Source: Halomonas sp. H10-9-1
Lineage (GTDB): Bacteria; Pseudomonadota; Gammaproteobacteria; Pseudomonadales; Halomonadaceae
Direction: 5' to 3'
Assembly (NCBI RefSeq): GCF_040147005.1
Contig: NZ_JAMSHO010000001.1
Coordinates: 744,001-808,000, forward strand
DNA length: 64,000 nucleotides
The notes under the pieces were generated by a model. That model saw only the letters and a list, made by a program, of their open reading frames with translations, was not told the origin of the DNA and searched no databases. The number at the start of each line of letters is the position of its first letter. The stretch's first letter is position 1. A program made the position numbers and the translations under genes. Below, one piece after another: positions 6,710-14,882 of this stretch.

Positions 6710-8162
6710 TACCGCAATCGTCATCGGCATCACTCTGGCCTATCTGCTGGTGGTGCTGGCCGTGGGCCTGCGCGCCAGGGGGCAGGCGAGCTCCAGCCTC
6801 GAGGGCTACGTCGCCGGCGGGCGCCACGTGGGTGTAATCATCCTGTTCTTCATCCTCGGCGCCGAGATCTTCTCCGCCTTCGCTTTCCTCGGCACCCCGG
6901 GCTGGGCCTACCAGCGCGGCGCGCCGGCCTTCTACATCCTGGCCTACCTGTCGCTGGTGCCGATCACCATCTGGGCGCTGGGGCCGCGGGTGGCCAAGCT
7001 GGGCCGCGAGCGCGGCTACCTCACCCAGGGCGACATGATCGCCGACCACTACCGCAGCAAGCCGCTGGGGATGCTGGCTGGGGTGATCGGTGTGGTGGCG
7101 CTGGTGCCCTACCTGACCATCCAGATCGCCGGTGCCGGCCTGCTGTTCCAGGCCGCCACCGATGGGGCGGTGCCGTTCTGGTTGGGCGGTCTGCTGGCCT
7201 TCCTGGTCGTGGCGGCCTATGTCTTCGCCAGTGGGCTGAGCGGCATCGGCTGGACCAACCTGGTGCAGGGCGTGATGATGATCGTCATCGCCTGGTTCCT
7301 GGGCCTGGCCATCCCCGAGCGCCTCTATGGCGGAGTGGGGGAGATGTTCACCCAGCTCCAGCAGCAGGCGCCAGAGTACCTGACCATGCCCGGTGCCACC
7401 GGCATGGGCTGGGGTTACTTCAGCACCGCGGTGCTGGTCAGTGCCTTCGGCGGCGCCATGTGGCCGCACCTGTTCATGAAGTTCTACTCCGCCGACAGCG
7501 GCAAGACCCTGCGCAAGGTGAGTGTCTTCTATCCCCTCTACGCCTACCTGCTGGTGCCGCTGCTGTTCATCGGCTTTGCCGGCATCCTGGCCTTCGCCGA
7601 CGCGCCCCTGGAGCGTTCCGACACCGTGCTGCTGCAGATGGTGATGAACGTGGCCAACTTCTCGCCCTGGGTGATCGGCCTGATGCTCTCCGGCGCCCTG
7701 GCGGCGGCGATGTCCACCGGCGCCAACCTGGCCCACACCGCCGCCGTGGTGCTGGTGCGCGACGTGATGGGCCCCACCGTGATGAAGAATGCCAGCGAGA
7801 AGGCGGCGGTGAATGCGACCCGCTGGAGCGTGCTGGGGTTGTCGCTGCTGGCCTACCTGATCGCACTGCTCAACCCCGGCTCGCTGGTCATGATCCTGCT
7901 GACTGCATACGGTTTGATCGTGCAGCTGTTCCCGATGGTGGTCGGGGCGCTCTTCATGCCTCAGCTACGGCGTGCCAGCGTGATGGCCGGCGCCCTGGCC
8001 GGCAGCCTCGCCTACCTGTTGATGGACTTCGTATGGAGCTCGCCGTTTGGCTGGCACGCCGGAGTCTGGGCGATCCTGTTGAATATTCTGGTAGTGGCGG
8101 CCTGGCAGTGCATCGGGCGCCCTGACAGCGATGCATCAAAAACCAGCCCGGCCAGTCGCTAA
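6702..8162 (+). CDS. Sodium:solute symporter (SSS family)
   Basis: The protein has 486 residues with about 13 hydrophobic segments, normal for the family. Landmarks are a GYVAGGRHVG motif after helix 1, FLGTPGWAYQRGAPAFY in helix 2, LTQGDMIADHYRS (the usual TL.D....RY equivalent) near residue 107, and SGALAAAMSTGANLAH near residue 330. These proteins couple sodium influx to uptake of organic acids, amino acids or related solutes across the inner membrane. The neighbouring M20 amidohydrolase and LysR gene suggest an N-acyl amino acid or similar amide as substrate, which is inference from context. Confidence 0.9.
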   Translation: MSDTAIVIGITLAYLLVVLAVGLRARGQASSSLEGYVAGGRHVGVIILFFILGAEIFSAFAFLGTPGWAYQRGAPAFYILAYLSLVPITIWALGPRVAKLGRERGYLTQGDMIADHYRSKPLGMLAGVIGVVALVPYLTIQIAGAGLLFQAATDGAVPFWLGGLLAFLVVAAYVFASGLSGIGWTNLVQGVMMIVIAWFLGLAIPERLYGGVGEMFTQLQQQAPEYLTMPGATGMGWGYFSTAVLVSAFGGAMWPHLFMKFYSADSGKTLRKVSVFYPLYAYLLVPLLFIGFAGILAFADAPLERSDTVLLQMVMNVANFSPWVIGLMLSGALAAAMSTGANLAHTAAVVLVRDVMGPTVMKNASEKAAVNATRWSVLGLSLLAYLIALLNPGSLVMILLTAYGLIVQLFPMVVGALFMPQLRRASVMAGALAGSLAYLLMDFVWSSPFGWHAGVWAILLNILVVAAWQCIGRPDSDASKTSPASR

Positions 8163-8182
8163 GCGGCAAGGAGACTCGACGA

Positions 8183-9505
8183 ATGACGATGCGACACGAT
8201 ACGGCAGCAGCCACCGGCAGTGACAATGATCTCAGGGGCGCCATCGGCGCCCGGGTGGAGGCCGCCTTCGATGAAGTGCAGGCGCTCTATCGCCAGCTCC
8301 ACCAGTACCCCGAGTTGCCGTTCCAGGAGCACCAGACCAGCGCTCGCCTCGCCGAGGCACTGGAGGCGCTGGGCTATGCGGTGACCCGTGGCGTGGGTGG
8401 CACCGGCGTGGTGGCCGTGCTCGAGAACGGCGAGGGCCCCACGGTGATGCTGCGTGGCGATATGGACGCCCTGCCGATCAAGGAGGACACCGGCCTGGAC
8501 TATGCCAGCACGCGTACCGCGGAGACCGAGAGCGGCACGGTACCGCTGATGCATGCCTGCGGCCACGACCTGCACAGCAGTTGCGTGGTAGGCGCCGGTG
8601 CGGTGATGGCGGGGCTCAAGGAGCGCTGGTCCGGCACCCTGATGCTGATCTGCCAGCCCGCCGAGGAGATCTTCGGCGGGGCCCGGGCGATGCTCGACGA
8701 CGGCCTTTACGAGCGCTTCGCCCGGCCGGATGTGATCCTCGGCCAGCACAACATGCCGGCACTTGCCGGCACCGTGGGGCATCGCCCCGGCGGTTCCATG
8801 GCCGCCTGCACCAACCTGGCGGTGACCGTTCACGGCGCCGGCGGCCACGGCTCCATGCCGGCCCAGACGGTGGATCCGGTGGTGATCGCCGCGCATATCG
8901 TGACCCGGCTGCAGACCATCGTCTCCCGTGAGGTGCCGCCGGAGGAGACGGTGGTGGTCACGGTGGGCAAGCTCGCCGCCGGCACCCAGGCCAATATCAT
9001 CCCGCACTCGGCGGAGCTGGAGATCAACGTGCGCAGCTTCGACGACGCCCTGCACCGCCAGGTGGTGGCGAGCATCGAGCGCATCATCCGCGCCGAGTGC
9101 GCGGCGGGCCGCTCGCCGAAGCCTCCGGAGTTCCGGGTGCTCAACGAGACCATCGCCCTGCACAACGACCCGGCGACGGTGGCGCGAGTGCGCGAGGCCC
9201 ACGCCGCCCAGTTCGGCGAGGATGCCCTCTACGCCATGCCGCGCCTGAATGGCAGTGAAGACTTCCCCTTCTTCGGCAACGCCGAGGCGGGGGGCTTCGG
9301 TGGCGAGGATATCCCCTATGTCTACTGGTTCATCGGTGCCACGCCGGCCGAGCGCTGGGCCGGGACCCCGGGGGAGGGCGTGGCACAGAAGATGCGCCAC
9401 CTGGAGATGCCCCACTCGCCCTACTACTTCCCTGGCAACGCGGTCACCATGCGCACCGGCATGGCGGCGCTGGCCTCGGGAGCGCTGGCGTACCTGACGC
9501 CCTGA
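8183..9505 (+). CDS. M20-family amidohydrolase (N-acyl amino acid / hippurate-type)
   Basis: The 440-residue protein shows the M20D pattern: LHQYPELPFQEH near residue 32, LRGDMDALPI near residue 90 (metal ligand Asp), MHACGHDLHSS near residue 123 (metal ligands His and His), and CQPAEEIFGGARAML near residue 157 (catalytic Glu pair). A dimerisation insert follows around residues 200-310 with HGAGGHGSMPAQTVDPV. Family members hydrolyse N-acyl amino acids, hippurate, or indole-acetyl amino acids. It starts 20 bp after the symporter with AAGGAG upstream, so uptake and hydrolysis of one substrate are probably coupled. There is no signal peptide, so it acts in the cytoplasm. Confidence 0.9.
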   Translation: MTMRHDTAAATGSDNDLRGAIGARVEAAFDEVQALYRQLHQYPELPFQEHQTSARLAEALEALGYAVTRGVGGTGVVAVLENGEGPTVMLRGDMDALPIKEDTGLDYASTRTAETESGTVPLMHACGHDLHSSCVVGAGAVMAGLKERWSGTLMLICQPAEEIFGGARAMLDDGLYERFARPDVILGQHNMPALAGTVGHRPGGSMAACTNLAVTVHGAGGHGSMPAQTVDPVVIAAHIVTRLQTIVSREVPPEETVVVTVGKLAAGTQANIIPHSAELEINVRSFDDALHRQVVASIERIIRAECAAGRSPKPPEFRVLNETIALHNDPATVARVREAHAAQFGEDALYAMPRLNGSEDFPFFGNAEAGGFGGEDIPYVYWFIGATPAERWAGTPGEGVAQKMRHLEMPHSPYYFPGNAVTMRTGMAALASGALAYLTP

Positions 9506-9524
9506 CGCCTGACGTCGCCCAGAA

Positions 9525-9560
9525 CGCAGCAGGCCGACCCCGAGGGGTCGGCCTGCTGCG
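9525..9560. terminator. Bidirectional terminator between amidohydrolase and sdaA
   Basis: A perfect 16-bp stem (9525-9540 with 9545-9560) with a CGAG loop lies between two convergent genes. No T-run follows on either side, but the position and stability fit a shared transcription stop. Confidence 0.75.
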
Positions 9561-9587
9561 CTTGTGCCCGGGGCGGAGGGCGTCGAT

Positions 9588-10967
9588 TCAGCACTCGATG
9601 GCGTTGACGGCAAGCCCGCCGCGGGAGGTCTCCTTGTACTTGTCCTGCATATCGGCGCCGGTGTCGCGCATGGTGCGGATCACCTTGTCGAGCGAGATGA
9701 AGTGCTCTCCATCACCGCGCAGGGCCATCTGGGCGGCGTTGATCGCCTTCACCGAGGCGATGGCGTTGCGCTCGATGCAGGGCACCTGGACGAGGCCGCC
9801 GACCGGGTCGCAGGTCAGCCCCAGGTTGTGCTCCAGGCCGATCTCGGCGGCGTTCTCCACCTGGTCGATGGTGCCGCCCATCACCTCGGTGAGGCCGGCG
9901 GCGGCCATGGCGCAGGCCGAGCCGACCTCGCCCTGGCAACCCACCTCGGCACCGGAGATGGAGGCGTTCTTCTTGCACAGGATGCCCACGGCGCCGGCGG
10001 CCAGCAGGAAGTCGACCACGTCGCGCTCGTCGGCCCCGGCCTGGAACTGCATGTAGTACTGCAGTACCGCCGGGATGATGCCCGCGGCGCCGTTGGTGGG
10101 CGCGGTGACCATGCGCCCGCCGGCGGCATTCTCCTCGTTGACCGCCAGGGCGTAGAGGTTGACCCAGTCCATGGCCGACATGGTGGAGGCGATCAGCGAA
10201 TGGTCGTCCTTGCTGGCCAGCATGTGCCGATAGAGGGTCTTGGCACGACGCTTGACGTTGAGCCCTCCGGGCAGGATGCCCTCGGCCTCCATGCCTTTCT
10301 CGACGCAGGCCTGCATAGCTCGCCAGATGCTGGCGAGGCCCTCGCGAATCTCCGACTCGCTGCGCCATGCCTTCTCGTTCTCCAGCATCAGCTCGCTGAT
10401 ACGCAGGTCGTGCTCGCGACACAGCCGCAGCAGTTCCTCGGCGCTGTTGAAGTCGTAGGGCAGCGGGGTCGTGTCCGCATCCAGGGAGCCCGCGGCGGCC
10501 TGGGCCTCATCGATCACGAAGCCGCCGCCCACCGAATAGTAAGTGTTGCGGTGGAGCTCCTCGCTGTGACCGTGGGCGATCAGGCGCATGGCATTGGGGT
10601 GGTGGGGTAGGCACTCCTCAAGCAACTGCATGTCGCGTGCCCAGATGAACGGCACGCTATGGCGGCCATCCAGGCGCAGCGCCTGGGCCTCCTGCAGCTC
10701 CTCGATGGAGGGGGCGATGATGTCCGGGTCGATGCGATCCGGACGCTCGCCCATCAGCCCCATGATCACGGCGTGGTCTGTGCCATGGCCGATGCCGGTG
10801 GCGGAGAGCGAGCCGAAGAGCTCTACCTCGACCCTTGCCACGCGGGTCAGCAGGTCGCGCTCCTTGAGCTCGCCGACGAAGTCGTAGGCGGCCCGCATCG
10901 GGCCCACGGTGTGGGAGCTTGACGGCCCCACGCCGATCTTGAACAGGTCGAAGACGCTGATGGACAT
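9588..10967 (-). CDS. sdaA: L-serine ammonia-lyase, single-chain iron-sulfur type
   Basis: A 459-residue L-serine dehydratase that converts serine to pyruvate and ammonia with a 4Fe-4S cluster. It opens with [20 protein letters not shown], and the cysteines typical of the cluster appear in [23 protein letters not shown] and [14 protein letters not shown]. The alpha and beta domains are fused in one chain, as in E. coli SdaA. The start at 10967 has GGGGGA upstream; the frame stays open further upstream but that part is not conserved-looking. It lies 70 bp downstream of gcvT on the same strand, so the pair can channel glycine-derived serine to pyruvate. Confidence 0.95.
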   Translation of the reverse strand: MSISVFDLFKIGVGPSSSHTVGPMRAAYDFVGELKERDLLTRVARVEVELFGSLSATGIGHGTDHAVIMGLMGERPDRIDPDIIAPSIEELQEAQALRLDGRHSVPFIWARDMQLLEECLPHHPNAMRLIAHGHSEELHRNTYYSVGGGFVIDEAQAAAGSLDADTTPLPYDFNSAEELLRLCREHDLRISELMLENEKAWRSESEIREGLASIWRAMQACVEKGMEAEGILPGGLNVKRRAKTLYRHMLASKDDHSLIASTMSAMDWVNLYALAVNEENAAGGRMVTAPTNGAAGIIPAVLQYYMQFQAGADERDVVDFLLAAGAVGILCKKNASISGAEVGCQGEVGSACAMAAAGLTEVMGGTIDQVENAAEIGLEHNLGLTCDPVGGLVQVPCIERNAIASVKAINAAQMALRGDGEHFISLDKVIRTMRDTGADMQDKYKETSRGGLAVNAIEC

Positions 10968-11037
10968 GCCAGTTCCCCCTCTGTCGATAGGAGCGATGGG
11001 TGGCGCGCCGGGGCGACGGATCACCCCGAGCAGATGC

Positions 11038-12153
11038 CTACTTCCCGCGGTAGTAGCCCGGAGCAACGAAGGGGGTCTTGCTGATGGTCATCGGCAGGTG
11101 CTTGCCGCGTACCTCGGCGTAGACGGTGGTGCCCACCTCGGCGTGCTCCAGAGTCACATAGCCCAGTGCCACCGGCTTGCCGACGCTGGGGCCGAAACCG
11201 CCGGAGGTCACCGCGCCGATGGTGTTGCCCTCGGCGTCGAGTAGCGGGGCGCCCTCACGTACCGGAGCACGACCCTCGCCGAGCAGGCCGACCCGCTTGC
11301 GGGTGTGGTCCTTGGCTTCGACCTGGTGGAGGATCGCCTCGGCCCCCGGGAAGCCGCCGGGACGCTCGCCACCGTTGCGGCGTGGCTTGCCGATGGCCCA
11401 GATGAGGCCGGCTTCCACCGGCAGGGTGGTGGTGTCGATATCGTGCCCGTAGAGGCACAGGCCGGCCTCCAGGCGCAGGGAGTCCCGGGCACCCAGGCCG
11501 ATCGCCTCGACCTCCGGCTCCGCCAGCAGGCGGCGTGCCAGGGCCTCGGTCTGCTCGGCAGCCACCGAGATCTCGAAGCCGTCCTCGCCGGTGTAGCCGC
11601 TGCGGCTGACCCACACCGGAATGCCGTCGATCTCGAAGTGCCCGTGCTGCATGAAGACCATCTCGGTGGCCTCCGGGCACAGCCTCTTCAGCATCTCGGC
11701 GGTCTGCGGGCCCTGGATGGCGATCAGGCCGCGATCCAGCTCCTCGATCTCGTGGCCGGCGGGCAGGTTGGCGCGCAGGTGGGCGATGTCCTGGTCCCGG
11801 CAGGCGGCGTTGACCACCAGATAGAGGTGGTCACCGGCGTTGACCACCATCAGGTCGTCGAGAATGCCGCCCGCCGCGTTGGTGAAGATGGCATAACGCT
11901 GCATGCCCTCGGGCAGGCCGACGATATCCGCCGGGACCAGGGTCTCCAGCGCCTCGGCAGGAGAGGGGCCGCGCAGCAGCAGCTGCCCCATGTGCGAGAC
12001 GTCGAACAACCCGCAGGCCGTGCGCGTGTGCTCATGCTCCTTCTTCACGCCCAGCGGGTATTGCACTGGCATCTCGTAGCCAGCGAACGGCACCAGCTTG
12101 GCGCCGAGCTCGACGTGCAGTTCATGGAGAGGGGTACGCTTAAGCTCGCTCAT
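11038..12153 (-). CDS. gcvT: Aminomethyltransferase (glycine cleavage T protein)
   Basis: The 371-residue T protein transfers the methylene group from the aminomethyl-lipoyl H protein to tetrahydrofolate. Visible motifs are [20 protein letters not shown] at the N-terminus, [10 protein letters not shown] near residue 52, [19 protein letters not shown] near residue 95 and [13 protein letters not shown] near residue 185. The start at 12153 has GGAGG directly upstream; a longer frame exists but lacks support. gcvP and gcvH are not in this window, unlike many gcv operons. The next gene is sdaA, and two matching palindromes lie upstream, so expression is probably tied to glycine or serine availability. 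Confidence 0.95.
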   Translation of the reverse strand: MSELKRTPLHELHVELGAKLVPFAGYEMPVQYPLGVKKEHEHTRTACGLFDVSHMGQLLLRGPSPAEALETLVPADIVGLPEGMQRYAIFTNAAGGILDDLMVVNAGDHLYLVVNAACRDQDIAHLRANLPAGHEIEELDRGLIAIQGPQTAEMLKRLCPEATEMVFMQHGHFEIDGIPVWVSRSGYTGEDGFEISVAAEQTEALARRLLAEPEVEAIGLGARDSLRLEAGLCLYGHDIDTTTLPVEAGLIWAIGKPRRNGGERPGGFPGAEAILHQVEAKDHTRKRVGLLGEGRAPVREGAPLLDAEGNTIGAVTSGGFGPSVGKPVALGYVTLEHAEVGTTVYAEVRGKHLPMTISKTPFVAPGYYRGK

Positions 12154-12237
12154 GGGGGCCTCCGATAACAGGGAAAACAAAGCGGCGTGTCTCAAGGATA
12201 GCGGCAACCGGACAGCATGGCGTCTAGAGTAGACGAT

Positions 12238-12253
12238 GTTTCCTATTGGAAAC
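12238..12253. promoter_or_regulatory. Operator-like palindrome 1 upstream of gcvT
   Basis: GTTTCC-TATT-GGAAAC is a perfect 6-bp inverted repeat with a 4-base spacer, 85 bp upstream of the gcvT start. On the minus strand it overlaps a possible -35 (TTGTTT) with a weak TACTCT 18 bp further on. A near-identical site lies at 12405-12420. Confidence 0.55.
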
Positions 12254-12404
12254 AATGGGCGTCATCAAGAATTGCTCCCGCCGTGCTGGCATGCCGGGGA
12301 AGAACCGGCCTTTTCATGGGGGCAGCGAGGAGATTGGCCGGCGTTGCGTGATGGGGTCGGGCAGCGAGACGCCGCTCGACGGGGCGGCGTTGGCGAAGGT
12401 CGGA

Positions 12405-12442
12405 TTTTCTTATTGGAAACAGCTCGCTCCCGAGCTGTTTCC
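12405..12442. promoter_or_regulatory. Operator-like palindrome 2 and 12-bp hairpin
   Basis: TTTTCTTATTGGAAAC (12405-12420) matches the gcvT-proximal palindrome at 14 of 16 bases. Its right half is also the left arm of a perfect 12-bp hairpin, GGAAACAGCTCG (12415-12426) with CGAGCTGTTTCC (12431-12442). GAGCTGTTTCCAGGT then repeats in tandem (12432-12461). The hairpin lies just after the YdhR-type gene and could also act as its terminator. Apart from these sites the 325-bp gap 12154-12478 shows no gene. Confidence 0.5.
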
Positions 12443-12478
12443 AGGTGAGCTGTTTCCAGGTGGCGAGCGGTCGGCGAG

Positions 12479-12793
12479 TCAGTGAGTCGGTGACAGCGGC
12501 CCGCCGTTGATCGCCGAGAGCGCCTCGTTGGCGTCGAGGATCTGGGCCTCGATGCCGGTCACGCCCATCCCCTCCAGGCGGGCGCTGTGCATCCGCCGAT
12601 AGGCCTCGGCCTCATCGCGGGTGGCGAAGAGGTAGACGCCGCCGGCCCGCTTGCCCGCGGGATCCTCGGTCCAGATCTTCCACAGCAGGCCGGGCTCATC
12701 GTTGATGGAGCGGGCCAGCGGTGTCATGGCCTCGACCATGGCGTCGCCGAACGGGCCATCGAAGGGGAAGTGCACCTGTAGAATAACGGCCAT
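12479..12793 (-). CDS. YdhR-type monooxygenase-like protein
   Basis: The 104-residue protein opens with an ILQVHFPFDGPFGDAM strand and contains IWTEDPAGKRAGGVYLF and FATRDEAEAYRRMHSARL, the pattern of the dimeric alpha/beta-barrel YdhR family (ferredoxin-like, ABM superfamily). Members resemble small monooxygenases, but their physiological substrate is generally unknown. Length matches E. coli YdhR (about 100 residues). The start has AAGGAG upstream. It lies 80 bp downstream of the isocitrate dehydrogenase-like gene on the same strand and may be co-transcribed with it. Confidence 0.8.
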   Translation of the reverse strand: MAVILQVHFPFDGPFGDAMVEAMTPLARSINDEPGLLWKIWTEDPAGKRAGGVYLFATRDEAEAYRRMHSARLEGMGVTGIEAQILDANEALSAINGGPLSPTH

Positions 12794-12873
12794 GGAGGCG
12801 CTCCTTGTCATGCTGGTGAAGGTTGCGTGGCTGGGCTTGGGCGAAGCCGGCGTCGAAGCCGGCTGGCTGGCGC

Positions 12874-14607
12874 TTAGAGCCGGCTGGCCACGGCGTCCAG
12901 GAACCCCTCCATGTCGACCAGGGTCTCGGCCTCCGGGGCGGTGGTCTTGCCCTTGAGGTCGCCGGTGATGATGCCGGCGTCGACGGTGTCGATCAGCGCA
13001 TGCTTGAGGCGCTGGGCGTAGTCGATCAGGGCGGCGTTCCCCTCCCGCTCGCCCAGGGTCTCCAGGGCGTTGGCCACGGCGAACAGCAGCGCGGAGGAGT
13101 TGAAGTGTGCCTCGCGGCCGTCCGTTTCCAGATACTTCAGGTAGAGGTCGTGGGCGGTGCCGTGGGGCGCCTCGAACAGCATGGTGCCGTCCTTGCTCTC
13201 GATGATCGAGCTGGCGGTGGCCAGGCTGCCGCCGAGGGCGGCGGAGATGTCCGAGAAGATGTCGCCGTCCAGGTTCTGCGCCGGATAGAGGGCGTTGCGG
13301 GGCGGGTCGGTGATCATCTTGATGAGCTGGCTGGAGGGCCGCATGATCATGAACGAGGGCGGCGGGGTGCCGCCGTCGGCCAGCTCGCGGCGCACGTCGG
13401 TGATGGCGGTGCTGAAGACCTCGTCGTACTCCATGTATTCGCGCTTGAGCCCGAAGTAGACCTCCTTGCCCTTGCGCGAGGCGTCGCGGAACACCTGCAG
13501 GATCCAGTCCTTGATCGCCACGCGGTCGTTGGACATCAGCAGGATGGGGTCGCCCTTGCTGACGTGGCGGGCGTGCCGCTCCTCGCCGTCGACGATCACC
13601 TTGAGGATGCCGTCTTCCTCGGCCGGGGCGTTGAAGCTGCCATACTGGTCGCCACCGCCGGCGCTCATGCGCGAGATCGAGACTTGGGCCTTGCGGTCCG
13701 GGATGCCGAACTGGCGCAACTGCTCCACCAGCTTGAAGAGCTTGCGTCCGGTGGTGTTGTCGGGCACGCCCCACAGCGCTCGTTCGGGCGGGTTGGCCAC
13801 GAGGCGCGCGGCCTGGGCATCGATCAGCTCATAGAAGTAGTGGAGCCCCAGCGCCTCGACCTGCTCGCGGTAGTGGGTCTCGTAGATGCCTTCGATGGCG
13901 GCACGCATCACCCCGTCGTAGCCGGAGATCACGGTGTCCTTGAGGCCCAGGTAGATGTCGCGCTGCTCATCGATGGCGCGCTGGAAGAAGCGGTGGGCCC
14001 AGGCCTTGACGTCCTCCAGGTCGTTGGTGGCGAGCAGCCAGGGGTCGCCCTTCCTGACCTCGCGGCGGTGCAGCTCCACCGGGTTGCCGCTGGCGCCGAC
14101 GAACATCAGCTTGACCACCCCGGTGGCGTCGGAGAGGGCGTTGTAGCTGTCCTTGATGCCGCCCACGTCCATGGTGTCGACCACGATATCGCGGCCGATC
14201 CAGGCCGGCGGGTCGAACTGCAGGTTGCGAAACGGGATGTCCTCGCGGGTGATATTGCCGCCGATGCCCTTGCGAATGGCGCCGTTGGGTGACTTGGTGG
14301 CCAGCGGATGCAGCTTGGTGCCGTCGAGCTCGGGGTGCTTGGCCAGCAGCTCGCCGAGCTGGGTCCGGTTGACCGTCATGCCGGCGTTCTTGATGCCGAC
14401 GCCGTGCTGCTTGAGGGCCTCGACGGCGTCGATGATCACCTGGCCGTTGCTGGTCAGCCGCTGCTCGGCGGAGAGGTCGATCTCGACCAGCGGAATATCC
14501 AGCCGGGAGGTCACGAAGGTATCGAGGATCTTCTCGAAGGCTACCTGGGCCATCTCGTCACCGTGGAGGATGACCAGGGGGGCGTCGACTGTGATCTTGC
14601 TGCTCAT
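12874..14607 (-). CDS. Long isocitrate dehydrogenase-like enzyme with internal duplication
   Basis: A 577-residue protein related to type II isocitrate dehydrogenases, which normally have about 400-430 residues. The N-terminal half has HGDEMAQVAFEKIL (residue 15), GVGIKNAGMTV (69) and KSPNGAIRKGIGG (105, substrate-phosphate-binding loop equivalent). The metal-binding DGDIFSDISAALGGS is at residue 447 and EAPHGTAHDLY near 475. The extra length comes from a second copy of a middle block: residues 187-270 (KGDPWLLATND, YLGLKDTV) reappear at 351-435 (KGDPILLMSND, YFGLKREY). It presumably oxidises isocitrate or a related 2-hydroxy diacid to an oxo-acid with NAD(P). I recall a separate class of large isocitrate dehydrogenases in marine gammaproteobacteria but cannot verify membership here. 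Confidence 0.75.
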   Translation of the reverse strand: MSSKITVDAPLVILHGDEMAQVAFEKILDTFVTSRLDIPLVEIDLSAEQRLTSNGQVIIDAVEALKQHGVGIKNAGMTVNRTQLGELLAKHPELDGTKLHPLATKSPNGAIRKGIGGNITREDIPFRNLQFDPPAWIGRDIVVDTMDVGGIKDSYNALSDATGVVKLMFVGASGNPVELHRREVRKGDPWLLATNDLEDVKAWAHRFFQRAIDEQRDIYLGLKDTVISGYDGVMRAAIEGIYETHYREQVEALGLHYFYELIDAQAARLVANPPERALWGVPDNTTGRKLFKLVEQLRQFGIPDRKAQVSISRMSAGGGDQYGSFNAPAEEDGILKVIVDGEERHARHVSKGDPILLMSNDRVAIKDWILQVFRDASRKGKEVYFGLKREYMEYDEVFSTAITDVRRELADGGTPPPSFMIMRPSSQLIKMITDPPRNALYPAQNLDGDIFSDISAALGGSLATASSIIESKDGTMLFEAPHGTAHDLYLKYLETDGREAHFNSSALLFAVANALETLGEREGNAALIDYAQRLKHALIDTVDAGIITGDLKGKTTAPEAETLVDMEGFLDAVASRL

Positions 14608-14693
14608 CGCCTCGTCTCATTTTCAGCACGCTGGGAAGTGCGCCTAGGGTACGCCGGAAGCCCGGGAGGCGCCATTCCCCCAAGGGGGAAGGT

Positions 14694-14865
14694 AGGGCCA
14701 TCGCCGATGGCAGCACCGATCAAGGCTGTTCCGGCGACAGGCCTTCGAGGGGGCGCTACGAGTACGTCCTTGTAGGCTACCTCGGCCATCCCTGGTCCTC
14801 GGACCCCCTCTCCGACCTGTCCCCGGCGCCTTTCGCTATCGCCCTGTCGGTAACCGCGATAGCCA
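14694..14865. repeat. Degenerate copy of MITE-like intergenic element (copy A)
   Basis: This 170-bp block aligns with the element at 47930-48183. Shared runs include CGACA-GCCT-CGAGG-GGCGCT, GCTACCTCGGCC, CCTGGTCCTCGGACC, and CGGTAA-C-GCGATAGCC at the right end. Its ends (AGGGCCATCGC and GCGATAGCC) are imperfect inverted repeats. It lacks an internal segment of about 80 bp present in the other copy. It fills most of the 275-bp gap between two minus-strand genes; I see no real gene inside. Confidence 0.7.
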
Positions 14866-14882
14866 GCAGTGGGAGAGGGCCC

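Noticed and set aside
6363..9613. Long minus-strand frames opposite the symporter and M20 genes
   Set aside because: They mirror the codon pattern of the real genes, have no ribosome binding sites or family motifs, and run through two unrelated genes.
12154..12478. Possible glycine riboswitch before gcvT
   Set aside because: I looked for paired glycine aptamer-like conserved cores and saw none. The region instead has palindromic protein-type sites and a long hairpin.
14604..14789. 61-codon minus-strand ORF in the gap after the isocitrate dehydrogenase-like gene
   Set aside because: Its sequence is the translation of the MITE-like repeat; the copy at 47930-48183 encodes a similar peptide fragment out of context, so it is repeat noise, not a gene.
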